From assembly GCA_937859825.1 (NCBI GenBank), contig CALMAP010000343.1:1-7666 (forward strand): a stretch of DNA of 7,666 bases, written 5' to 3'. Origin of the DNA: an uncultured Terriglobus sp. (GTDB taxonomy: Bacteria; Acidobacteriota; Terriglobia; Terriglobales; Acidobacteriaceae). Below, one piece after another: positions 1-6,410 of this stretch. Position 1 is the first letter of the stretch; each line of letters starts with the position of its first letter. The notes beneath the pieces were generated by a model that worked only from the letters and a program-made list of their open reading frames with translations, was not told the DNA's origin and made no database searches. Made by a program: the position numbers and the translations under genes.

Positions 1-1
1 G

Positions 2-211
2 CCGCCGGAGGGGGCGGAGTCTTGGTCGAGATCGGCGAGCACGGCGCTGCCGCCCCGGGGCGAAGCGCCTTCGTCCGCAAGCCCGCTGCCCGTGATCGAG
101 CGCCGCACCGGTGAACTGGTGGAAAAGGTCATCACGGTCGACGCAGAGTACGTTCGTCAGCAGGTGGCAAGCATCGTCAAAAATCAGGACCTGAGCCGCT
201 ACATCCTGTAA
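2..211 (+). CDS. hslU: HslU, ATPase subunit of the HslUV (ClpYQ) protease, C-terminal 69 residues
   Basis: Only the end of the gene is visible; it is open from the window edge to TAA at 209-211. The last 30 or so residues, VITVDAEYVRQQVASIVKNQ followed by DLSRYIL, match the C-terminus of HslU, which in E. coli ends ITIDADYV...DEDLSRFIL. HslU is a cytoplasmic AAA+ unfoldase that feeds substrates to the HslV peptidase, and its C-terminal tail docks into HslV and activates it (established for the family). The tail is intact here, so the protein is probably functional. The preceding 30 visible residues are rich in Pro, Ala and Ser (19 of 30) and do not resemble the usual short link between the helical C-domain and the ITID-DADYV strand. 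This looks like an inserted linker; a frameshift upstream cannot be excluded. hslV would be expected upstream, outside the window. Confidence 0.85.
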   Translation, partial: PPEGAESWSRSASTALPPRGEAPSSASPLPVIERRTGELVEKVITVDAEYVRQQVASIVKNQDLSRYIL

Positions 212-290
212 CCCCAGGTCCTGCGGGATAAGTTTGTCTTAATTTCAGGCAGGCCCCAGCCGCTGCGCGTTCGCGTTGCATGATGAAGAT

Positions 291-1451
291 ATGCAATCGC
301 AGACGACGGATGAACAGCGCCTAAAGAAAAGCACCCGGCTTCGGCATGTGCCCGAGCTGGATGGGATTCGCGGCCTCGCCGCATTGGTGGTGTATTTCCA
401 TCACGCGTGCTACGTCTCACTGCAGGCCGGCACCGTAAACCTATGGGCAGTGCCTGTGCGCGTAATGTATGGCATCTTCGAATACGGCAACACCGGCGTC
501 GACCTCTTCTTTGTGCTCTCGGGGTTTTTGATTACGTCGGTCCTGCTGGAGGAGCGCGGCAGTACGCGCTATTACCAGGACTTCTACTGGAAGCGCGCGC
601 TGCGCATTCTGCCTCTGTATGTGGTTTGCCTGCTGGGCGTGTTGCTCTTCCGGCATGAGTACGGCTATGTGCTGCTTGCATCTGTCTTTCTGGTGAACTT
701 TGCTTCGGTTATTCATGTGGCTGGGCTTGGCCCGTTCTGGACACTGGCCATCGAGGAGCAGTTCTACCTGCTGTGGCCCACAGTGGTGCGCAGGCGGAAA
801 GCTGCCTCGCTGATGCGGTGGTCCATCGCGCTGGGATGCCTTGCGGTCGTGCTTCGGGCGCTGTTTGCCGGCCGCGGCCACTACAACTACTACCTGAGCT
901 TCCTGCGTTGCGATGGGCTTGCCTTCGGCGCGGGCCTGGCATGCTGGTACCGTGAGTCGCGCCAACAGCCGAAGCGCAATCCAGCTACCGCCGTCCTGGG
1001 CGGTCTGTTGCTTGCCGGGGTGCTCCTGCTTGCAGCTTCCAACGCCATCGCAGCCATTGCCGTCGCAGCGGCCGTCTTTCAGACAGGCGTCGTGCTCGTA
1101 AGCGGTTCGGCCATCGGTTTGGCCGTGCTCTACTCCGGCGCTGCGGCACTTGCCGTCTTCCGTTCCCGCCTGCTTGTCTTCTTCGGGCTCATCAGCTATG
1201 CGCTGTACATGGTGCACATCTACGTGCTGGTCGCGTGGGACCACTTCTTTGGCGACCTGACCACCCCGGACAACCGCGCGTACTGGATGCGTCTGTGCGT
1301 GTGCTTCGCGATCTCCGTGCTGCTGGCAATGATCAGCCGGTACACGATCGAGCTGCCGGCGATGCGCCTGCGGAAGTATGTGCTGTCGCACCCAACGGGA
1401 AAGAAGGTGGAAGCGGGAACCGCACAGCTTCCTCTTGCCCGTATGGACTGA
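291..1451 (+). CDS. Acyltransferase 3 family membrane protein (OafA/NolL type)
   Basis: This is a 386-residue integral membrane acyltransferase. Proteins of this family move acetyl or other acyl groups onto cell-surface or exported glycans. Visible family motifs are the R-x10-H signature (R27 to H38 in DGIRGLAALVVYFHH), NTGVDLFFVLSGFLIT at 67-82, the RxxR motif R102-A-L-R105, FWTLAIEEQFYLLWP at 149-163, RCDGLAFGAGLA at 206-217, and a C-terminal helix LISYALYMVHIYVLV near 300-314 followed by IELPAMRLRK. Hydrophobic segments are spread along the whole length, as expected for about ten membrane helices, and the length is normal for a stand-alone family member. ATG 291 is chosen as start; a TTG at 276 in the same frame would add five residues. 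Neither has a clear Shine-Dalgarno sequence. The gene starts 79 nt after hslU and converges on the next gene with 6 nt between stop codons. The acceptor cannot be deduced; O-antigen, exopolysaccharide or peptidoglycan are all possible. Confidence 0.92.
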   Translation: MQSQTTDEQRLKKSTRLRHVPELDGIRGLAALVVYFHHACYVSLQAGTVNLWAVPVRVMYGIFEYGNTGVDLFFVLSGFLITSVLLEERGSTRYYQDFYWKRALRILPLYVVCLLGVLLFRHEYGYVLLASVFLVNFASVIHVAGLGPFWTLAIEEQFYLLWPTVVRRRKAASLMRWSIALGCLAVVLRALFAGRGHYNYYLSFLRCDGLAFGAGLACWYRESRQQPKRNPATAVLGGLLLAGVLLLAASNAIAAIAVAAAVFQTGVVLVSGSAIGLAVLYSGAAALAVFRSRLLVFFGLISYALYMVHIYVLVAWDHFFGDLTTPDNRAYWMRLCVCFAISVLLAMISRYTIELPAMRLRKYVLSHPTGKKVEAGTAQLPLARMD

Positions 1452-1457
1452 GCCTGT

Positions 1458-1790
1458 CTAAGGCAGCTCGAAGTCAACAGACAAAAGAATACCGTCGCCC
1501 GTGGTACTCCAGTTCGGCGAGCTTACCGGCTTGACCGGCTGGCCGTCGCGCACGACCACCAGGCTGCTCTGCGAGGTGGGGCAGGCCGCGTGCTCCGCGA
1601 GCCCCTCGGCATTGACACGGATAGGTGACGCCGCCGCGCTGAAGGATTCGCACATAACGATGACCCTGCCGTGAACGTTTGCGGGAACATCAACCTCCAG
1701 TGGGTGGGAGCAGCCACTCATCGCGACCAGCAAACAGACTCCAAGTGGAAGCGCAGGGATCAGATAACGCCGATGGTCCAGAAATGCCAT
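1458..1790 (-). CDS. Small secreted protein, probable lipoprotein, paralogue of the adjacent upstream gene
   Basis: This 110-residue protein has an N-terminal signal (basic DHRR, then a hydrophobic stretch to residue 26) ending in AMSGC. That is a passable lipobox, with C27 as the likely lipidated residue. The mature part is short and beta-rich, with C47 and C70 available for a disulfide. It aligns along its length with the protein at 1825-2148: shared points include CS-P, V-VP, HG-V, the second Cys, PI-N-EG, CP or nearby, SS, V-RDG, W-T and DG. I do not recognise the family. Start ATG 1790 is the only in-frame ATG that leaves a sensible signal peptide; longer readings run into the neighbouring gene. 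No strong ribosome site is seen, and it lies 34 nt after its paralogue, so translation from a shared transcript is likely. Its stop (TAG) faces the acyltransferase stop 6 nt away. Confidence 0.75.
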   Translation of the reverse strand: MAFLDHRRYLIPALPLGVCLLVAMSGCSHPLEVDVPANVHGRVIVMCESFSAAASPIRVNAEGLAEHAACPTSQSSLVVVRDGQPVKPVSSPNWSTTGDGILLSVDFELP

Positions 1791-1824
1791 GCGATGCCGA
1801 GCATAGCAGACCGGACTGATATCG

Positions 1825-2148
1825 TCAGGGCTGGACGACGAAGCGGATGGTAGAGGTATTTCCGTCCAGCGCCGTGTCCCACATGGGAGCTTTCTGCATG
1901 TGCGCATGACGTCCATCGCGCAGCACCTCAATGGAACTCTCAAACGGCGGACAGGTTCCCTGTCCCGCGCCCTCTTCATTGATTGCAATGGGTTTGGAAG
2001 GTGTGCCGACCGAGCTGCAATTGATCACGACCGTGCCATGAAAGCCTGAAGGCACCACGACCTGAAACGGCTTGCTACAGGCCTCGGTACCGCTCAGGAC
2101 CAACAGGCATGCCGCGCCTGCGGCAACCTGCATGGCATATCGCTTCAT
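1825..2148 (-). CDS. Small exported cysteine-containing protein, first gene of the paralogous pair
   Basis: This is a 107-residue exported protein of unknown function. The N-terminus MKRYAMQVAAGAACLLVLSG is a clear signal sequence, followed by TEAC with C24. This is a poor lipobox (Thr-Glu-Ala before Cys), so either lipidation or ordinary signal-peptidase cleavage is possible. The mature part contains KPFQVVVPSGFHGTVVINCS (C44), a PIAINEEG segment, GTCPP (C66), a VLRDG segment, and a C-terminal strand IRFVVQP. Cysteine spacing (24, 44, 66) nearly matches that of the paralogue (27, 47, 70), which points to a conserved disulfide between the last two. The start at 2148 is well supported by AGGAGA placed 5 nt upstream. 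It probably heads a two-gene operon with the paralogue. The peptidase gene upstream on the same strand ends 100 nt earlier, with a stem-loop in between. Confidence 0.82.
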   Translation of the reverse strand: MKRYAMQVAAGAACLLVLSGTEACSKPFQVVVPSGFHGTVVINCSSVGTPSKPIAINEEGAGQGTCPPFESSIEVLRDGRHAHMQKAPMWDTALDGNTSTIRFVVQP

Positions 2149-2153
2149 TGGTT

Positions 2154-2159
2154 TCTCCT
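2154..2159 (-). promoter_or_regulatory. Ribosome binding site of the first small paralogue
   Basis: On the minus strand AGGAGA lies 5 nt before ATG 2148. It is the clearest Shine-Dalgarno sequence in the window and fixes the start of this gene; the longer reading frame that begins further upstream is not needed. Confidence 0.75.
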
Positions 2160-2191
2160 GCGATGGGTGGTTGAACTTAGGGCAAAACAGC

Positions 2192-2224
2192 AGCCTACAA
2201 ATCCGCAAGCGGCTTGTCGAGGCT
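2192..2224 (-). terminator. Imperfect stem-loop after the S9 peptidase gene, probable terminator
   Basis: The two arms pair as AGCCT (2192-2196) with AGGCT (2220-2224), ACAA (2197-2200) with TTGT (2214-2217), and CCG (2203-2205) with CGG (2210-2212), with small internal mismatches. On the minus strand the hairpin starts about 25 nt after the peptidase stop and is followed, after a few bases, by GCTGTTTTG, which contains a short T run. This would fit a weak factor-independent terminator or attenuator that separates the peptidase transcript from the two small genes. The T run is short, so some read-through is likely. Confidence 0.45.
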
Positions 2225-2248
2225 CTCAAATGTAACCCGGTGCAGTGC

Positions 2249-4447
2249 CTATGGTAACTTTTGCACGCCCAGTTTTCTCGCAAGAAAGTCCGCTGACAGT
2301 TCATACGCCGTGATCCAGTTGCGGTGTAGTAAAAAGTCGTGAACCTCGTCCGGAAAAACCTTCTCTTCAACCGGTACACCCTGTGCACGCAGTGCCGCGG
2401 CGAGCCGCACCGTTTGCGAGAAGAGCACGTTGCGGTCGTCGTCGCCCTGGATGAGCAGAACCGGGCTTTTCCAGCGCTTCACATCGGCCATCGGAGAGGA
2501 TTCAAACGCTCGCTTTGCAACTGCGGCATGGTCGATGTCCGTCTCATTCCACGGTCGCCACAGGTCGAGTTCCAGCGACCAGTCGTGCACGCCGTGCAGG
2601 TCGACACCCGCAGCGTACCGGTCACTCGACCGGGCCAGCGCAAGCGCGGTCAGGTAACCGCCGTAGCTGCCGCCCCACGCGCCGATGCGCGCGGCGTCGA
2701 TGTCGCCGCGTCCGGCAAGATACCGCGCCGCGCCGACCACGTCGTTGTACTCGCTGCCGCCGTTGGCACCGTAGTGCAGCGCCTGCCGGAAGTCCAATCC
2801 GTAGCCGACGCCGCTGCGGTAGTTCACACTGAAGACCGCAAAGCCAAGTCTGCACAGGTACTGATTGAACTCATAGGTCTGCGCGTAGTACTGCATGGGG
2901 TGAAAGCCGAGCAGCATCTGCCGGCGTGAGCCACCGTGAAAGAAGACGATGGCAGGCAGCTTCTGCCCAGATTTGTGAGTACGCGGAAGAAAGAGCTGGC
3001 CGTAAATCTCCATGCCGTCGGCTGCCTTGAAGAGCACCTGCTGCGGCGTCACGAAACTCTTCCCGGGAAAGCTGGCAGGCACCAGCTTCGGCGCGAACTC
3101 GTGCAGGCTGCCGTGGTCGCCCAGATACACCGGCACCAGCGGACGTTCCGGCCCACCCTGCAGCATGGCAAGGGTGCCGTCGCTCAGAATCGCCGGGGCG
3201 GTCTCAATGTCTTTGCCCGTTGTCTGCTGGCCGCTATCGCAGAAGATGTGCCGCCGGTCCACGTCTCCCACATCCCGTGTGCTGCCAGGCAGGTTGCCGC
3301 TCCAGCAGACACGCTCTCCACTCGCTGTCACCATGTCGACTTCGGCTTCGCCGTTCGAGAGAAGCTGAGGCTTGGCATTGCCCGTTGCAGACAACGCGTA
3401 GAGGCGGTTCCAGCCGCCCTTCTCCCAAGGGAAGACGATGCGGCCATCCTTCATCCAGCGCAGTGGATCGCTGCCGGAGACCTCATGAAAGAGCGAACCT
3501 GCGCCCTCGTCAGCCCGCCACAGTTCTCTTCCCTCACCGCTTGCCGCATCCGCAATCCGGATGGACCAGGGCGCTCCCTCGCGCATCCACCGGTCGGCAA
3601 TGGGCGAGACGATGGGCACCTCCCGGATGAAGGCGATCTGCTTGCCGTCCAGTGACCATACGGCATCGTGGTCCAGCCCCGTGCCAGGATCGATCCATCG
3701 CAACTGGCGTGTGGCAAAGTTGAAGACCCCCACAAAGTTGTGGTCGCCACGGTTCGAGAGGAAGAGCAACTGCCTGCCATCCGACGAGAGCCGCAGCCCG
3801 CTCGCCGAACCACGAACGTAGACCAATTGGCGAACTCCGCGGGATTCCTCATGGGCGGCAGCGCCTTCCGCGCTCGCCTCCGCAGCAGGCTTCGTGTTCG
3901 CCGATACCTTTGCAAGATCGGCCACCCAGATGTTGCCACGCCGCAGAAACAGCAGCGCCGACCCATCCCGCAAAAACAGCGGACGGTGCCCCTCCGCGAT
4001 CACGCGGACCTCGCCCGTGCGCAGGTCGGCGAACTCCACGTTCTGCTTGACCGGCCCCGAAAGTTCTGCCGGATTTGCGGCCATGGCGTGTTCCGAGCCT
4101 TCGGCCCCAGTGCCCCGTGTCCACGCGATGCGCTCCGCGTCTGCAGACCAGGCGATGTTGTCGATATCCTGCCCGTCGTCTTCGGTATAGTGCGTCACCT
4201 GCCGGGCGGGTTCATGCGGTGCCGCTACCCACACATTCCTGCGGCCCTCTGCATCGGTAAACCAGGCAATGCGCTCCTTTGCGGGCGCAGCCGTAAGCTG
4301 GTTCGTAAACGGGGCAGAGAGCGCCTGCTGCAACGTGAACGTGCTGGCCAGGCTCGGTGCCCCTGTCTGTCCGCCTGCGTTCCCAACCGCCAGTGGCATG
4401 CTCAGGCACAGGGCCGCCGCCATCCATCTCTGCGTCACATTTCGCAT
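2249..4447 (-). CDS. Secreted S9 family peptidase (prolyl oligopeptidase / acylaminoacyl-peptidase type)
   Basis: This 732-residue serine peptidase is probably periplasmic. An N-terminal signal (MRNVTQRWMAAALCLSMPLA) is followed by a beta-propeller at about 55-450 built of TolB/WD40-like blades (for example IAWSADAERIAW at 98-109, LSSDGRQLLFLSNRGDHN at 220-237, DAVWSLDGKQIAF at 261-273). An alpha/beta-hydrolase domain fills about 465-732. The nucleophile is S594 in GGSYGGY, the acid is D671 in QGDDDRNV, the base is H703 in FPDEVHDF, and the oxyanion-hole segment is HGGS at 504-507. The GGSYGG form resembles the S9C group more than DPP-IV (GWSYGG), so oligopeptide or aminopeptidase-like activity is likely, but the exact specificity cannot be read. 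Residues 181-205 form an Ala/Glu-rich, probably disordered loop in the propeller. ATG 4447 was chosen because it directly precedes the signal peptide; upstream codons would add 43 non-signal residues. No strong ribosome site is visible. Confidence 0.93.
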   Translation of the reverse strand: MRNVTQRWMAAALCLSMPLAVGNAGGQTGAPSLASTFTLQQALSAPFTNQLTAAPAKERIAWFTDAEGRRNVWVAAPHEPARQVTHYTEDDGQDIDNIAWSADAERIAWTRGTGAEGSEHAMAANPAELSGPVKQNVEFADLRTGEVRVIAEGHRPLFLRDGSALLFLRRGNIWVADLAKVSANTKPAAEASAEGAAAHEESRGVRQLVYVRGSASGLRLSSDGRQLLFLSNRGDHNFVGVFNFATRQLRWIDPGTGLDHDAVWSLDGKQIAFIREVPIVSPIADRWMREGAPWSIRIADAASGEGRELWRADEGAGSLFHEVSGSDPLRWMKDGRIVFPWEKGGWNRLYALSATGNAKPQLLSNGEAEVDMVTASGERVCWSGNLPGSTRDVGDVDRRHIFCDSGQQTTGKDIETAPAILSDGTLAMLQGGPERPLVPVYLGDHGSLHEFAPKLVPASFPGKSFVTPQQVLFKAADGMEIYGQLFLPRTHKSGQKLPAIVFFHGGSRRQMLLGFHPMQYYAQTYEFNQYLCRLGFAVFSVNYRSGVGYGLDFRQALHYGANGGSEYNDVVGAARYLAGRGDIDAARIGAWGGSYGGYLTALALARSSDRYAAGVDLHGVHDWSLELDLWRPWNETDIDHAAVAKRAFESSPMADVKRWKSPVLLIQGDDDRNVLFSQTVRLAAALRAQGVPVEEKVFPDEVHDFLLHRNWITAYELSADFLARKLGVQKLP

Positions 4448-4479
4448 AGGCGCAGCATACGACAGCCCTGGGTCGCCGC

Positions 4480-4508
4480 TTGCCCGCGCCGGGCGAACCC
4501 CGTACACT
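4480..4508 (+). promoter_or_regulatory. Candidate sigma70 promoter for tRNA-Val
   Basis: TTGCCC (4480-4485) and TACACT (4503-4508) are separated by exactly 17 nt and lie upstream of the tRNA on its strand. Transcription would start near 4515, leaving a leader of about 70 nt that contains a strong inverted repeat. Each box matches the consensus at four of six positions, so this is a candidate only. Confidence 0.45.
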
Positions 4509-4518
4509 ACAGGGAGTC

Positions 4519-4536
4519 CGCTGCCGCCCGGCAGCG
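4519..4536. repeat. Perfect 18-nt inverted repeat in the tRNA leader
   Basis: CGCTGCCG and CGGCAGCG are perfect inverted copies separated by CC, giving eight base pairs as DNA, or seven with a GCCC tetraloop as RNA. The repeat lies between the candidate tRNA promoter and the mature tRNA, and also upstream of the divergent S9 peptidase gene. It could be a leader hairpin that affects tRNA precursor processing, or a protein-binding operator. GC-rich DNA gives such repeats by chance fairly often. Confidence 0.6.
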
Positions 4537-4584
4537 CCGCTACTTTCTGGCGTTTACCGCAGAACGAGTGCAGCAAAGTAACGC

Positions 4585-4661
4585 AGGCGCGTAGCTCAGT
4601 TGGTTAGAGCGCTACCTTGACACGGTAGAGGTCTCCGGTTCGAATCCGGACGTGCCTACCA
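4585..4661 (+). tRNA. tRNA-Val (anticodon GAC), CCA encoded
   Basis: All four stems of the cloverleaf can be drawn. The acceptor AGGCGCG (4585-4591) pairs with CGTGCCT (4651-4657), with one G-U pair. The D stem GCTC/GAGC is 4594-4597 with 4607-4610. The anticodon stem CTACC/GGTAG (4612-4616 with 4624-4628) encloses the loop TTGACAC, which gives anticodon GAC at 4619-4621. The T stem TCCGG/CCGGA encloses TTCGAAT. The variable loop is 5 nt, the discriminator is A4658, and CCA is encoded at 4659-4661. GAC reads the valine codons GUC and GUU. The gene stands alone, divergent from the S9 peptidase gene and convergent with the Tat-exported protein gene, whose stop codon is 17 nt downstream. No strong terminator hairpin follows; only ATTCTTTCCCC, which is pyrimidine-rich, is seen. 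Confidence 0.96.
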
Positions 4662-4678
4662 TTCTTTCCCCATCCCGG

Positions 4679-6088
4679 TTACACGCGAGAACGTAGCTGA
4701 GGCAGCGCCGCCATCACAAATTCGAGGTCGTCCGGCGCGAGTTCTTTCAGGGGCCTTGGCTTGTCCTGCGGACGCAGGTTCTTCTGGTTGATGCGGTTCA
4801 TCAGGCTCCAGTTCTTTACCGGACGCGCGGGGCTGGGATCGGCGGGCTCATGCGCAGGCAGGTCGTAGCGGGTCAGGTCGATCACCTGCCATGGCGTTTC
4901 TACCTGCCAGTCGCGCAGGAGCGCGAGCCGGAAGTCGCGATTCATGAACCATTCCATCTCAAGGTTGTTGTACGAATCGCCCAGACCGGAGCCGCGTTCG
5001 AGAAAGCTGCACTTCCAATCAGCGTTCGTGCGATCGTTGTTCCGCCACAGTGAGCCGTACTCGCCGAAAGTCACGAACTGCACGTCGGGCCACCGCTTCC
5101 TCGTGTCAGTGACCCACATGCGCATGGCGCCGCAGACCAGCTCCTGACCGAACTCGTAGACGAGCTGCGCTTCCCAGATGTTTGTGACCCAGGCGAAGCC
5201 GTTGCGGGAGAAACCCTCATCGAAGTGGATGCTCTGCGTATGCATCACCTCGCGAGGGCCGAGATCGAGACCCCAGCCCCGGTACGTTTCGATCGGGCCT
5301 ACACCGCGTCGGCTGTTATAGCCGGTCAGCTTATGGTCGAGCGCACCACTCCGGCGCGCGCAGATAAAGTCCACCGTCCAGCCGTCAAGGTTGACGCAGT
5401 CGATGAAGTCTTTCGCACCCTGAGCCGGTTTACAGAAGTGCTCAGTCGACGGGTAAAACGGATAGGACGGCGAGCCATCCGCACCGCCACCGTCAATGGC
5501 GTGCTGGCTCCAGATCACGGCATGCGCCGCGTGAATGTTCTCTTTCTCTGCCAGGTACTGCAGGTTGTTCGCGGAAAGAAAGCCGCCCATAACGCAGCCC
5601 GGGCGGTACCCTTTGCCCACGAAGGCAGAGATGATCTGCAGCGCCTCCGTCATCTCGCGGTTCACGCGTTCGCGCGGCAGGTACATCGCCGGAAAGTAAC
5701 CGGGAAAGTAAGAGACCTCGTCGCCATAGCGCTGGTGGCACTCCACGGCATAGTCGCGGATCTGCTGGTAGTTGCGGCGCTTGTCTTCGAGCGCATTCAG
5801 CGTGAAGCCCCACGTCAGTCGGCCATCCGGATTGTTTGTGGCAAAGGCCTCGCGCAGCGCACGTACACCTTCCAGCGTGTGCCATGAGGACTCGTCACGA
5901 TCCAGCAGCTTCACATCGCGGGAGACCTCCCACGGCGTGGTGCGGATCATGATGCAGAGCGTGACGAAGCGCTTGCCGAGAACTGTGCCGTGCTGGATGT
6001 CAGATGAAGTCAAACCGAGAACCTGCCCTTTCGCAGCAGCCGCCACAGCGCCCATCAGCGTGGTCTGCATCAGCTCTCTTCTCGTCAT
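4679..6088 (-). CDS. Tat-exported protein of unknown function, DUF3863/DUF3864-like
   Basis: This is a 469-residue protein starting MTRRELMQTTL, a twin-arginine signal (R3-R4 with Leu at the usual Phe position) followed by an Ala-rich hydrophobic stretch, so it is probably exported folded by the Tat system. The body has a mixed alpha/beta look with many aromatic residues: YFPGYFPAMYLPRERVNREM at 127-146, WSQHAIDGGGADGSPSYPFY at 193-212, the segment around 232-242, and FGEYGSLWRNNDRTNADWKC at 341-360. From memory this resembles the DUF3863/DUF3864 proteins known from Bacteroidetes, which have a barrel-like N-domain thought to be related to carbohydrate-active folds. I could not check this, so no reaction is assigned. 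ATG 6088 is preferred over ATG 6145 because the Tat motif normally lies at the very N-terminus; no strong ribosome site is seen. The gene stands alone, with its stop facing the tRNA and its start divergent from the S8 protease. Confidence 0.85.
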   Translation of the reverse strand: MTRRELMQTTLMGAVAAAAKGQVLGLTSSDIQHGTVLGKRFVTLCIMIRTTPWEVSRDVKLLDRDESSWHTLEGVRALREAFATNNPDGRLTWGFTLNALEDKRRNYQQIRDYAVECHQRYGDEVSYFPGYFPAMYLPRERVNREMTEALQIISAFVGKGYRPGCVMGGFLSANNLQYLAEKENIHAAHAVIWSQHAIDGGGADGSPSYPFYPSTEHFCKPAQGAKDFIDCVNLDGWTVDFICARRSGALDHKLTGYNSRRGVGPIETYRGWGLDLGPREVMHTQSIHFDEGFSRNGFAWVTNIWEAQLVYEFGQELVCGAMRMWVTDTRKRWPDVQFVTFGEYGSLWRNNDRTNADWKCSFLERGSGLGDSYNNLEMEWFMNRDFRLALLRDWQVETPWQVIDLTRYDLPAHEPADPSPARPVKNWSLMNRINQKNLRPQDKPRPLKELAPDDLEFVMAALPQLRSRV

Positions 6089-6410
6089 GGGCACCCCGGA
6101 GGCAAGTCTATGCTCATCAACATTACTCGCGGCAAATGCGATCAACGCCCATAAGCAAGACCTAGCGTGTCCGCCTTAAGCTGTAGCACGGTCGGGCAAA
6201 GGCAACAACATTAGCGCATACCTGTCCATTCGCGACACAGCGGCCTGCACCGAAGGTGCCGCGTGCGCCCCACGGAATGTGCGGCAGATGAGGCCAATGA
6301 CGTATTCCTTCGATATCGCTCAGCCGGTAGTTTGAATCCTGACTGGTGAGCCGCTTGCCACACAAGCAAGAAAGCCCACCTGATCACCTCAAATTAGGAA
6401 CCTAGCCCGA
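6089..6410. other. Intergenic region between divergent genes
   Basis: This stretch of 322 nt separates the divergent Tat-protein and S8 protease genes and should hold both promoters, but I find no convincing -35/-10 pair for either. A small inverted repeat CACC-GAA-GGTG lies around 6249-6259. A minus-strand reading frame (6365-6162, TTG start, 67 codons) spans most of the middle; it has no ribosome site or recognisable domain and is not called as a gene. Confidence 0.6.

Noticed and set aside
217..256. Possible stem-loop after hslU (CCTGC with GCAGG plus GG with CC)
   Set aside because: The loop is long (about 24 nt), one mismatch interrupts the stem and no T run follows, so it does not meet the usual picture of a terminator.
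280..324. A 14-codon frame MMKICNRRRRMNSA that overlaps the acyltransferase start
   Set aside because: It could be imagined as a leader peptide, but it has no ribosome site and no attenuator structure after it; chance is the simpler explanation.
441..1391. A 316-codon open frame on the minus strand opposite the acyltransferase gene
   Set aside because: It lies wholly antisense to a gene with clear family motifs; its translation is rich in Gln, His and Arg without domains, as expected for a shadow of GC-rich coding DNA.
1450..1469. Small hairpin across the two facing stop codons (GAG-c-CTG with CAG-CTC)
   Set aside because: Only six pairs with a bulge and no T run on either strand; too weak to call as a bidirectional terminator.
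3668..4594. A 308-codon plus-strand frame opposite the S9 peptidase gene
   Set aside because: Antisense shadow of a gene with an intact catalytic triad; the translation is Arg-rich and its end runs into the mature tRNA.
4585..4661. tRNA gene as an attachment site for an integrated element
   Set aside because: tRNA 3' ends are common integration sites, but no integrase, no phage or island gene and no second copy of the tRNA end are visible in the window.
5225..5887. A 220-codon plus-strand frame opposite the Tat-exported protein gene
   Set aside because: Antisense shadow; no recognisable motif and no ribosome site.
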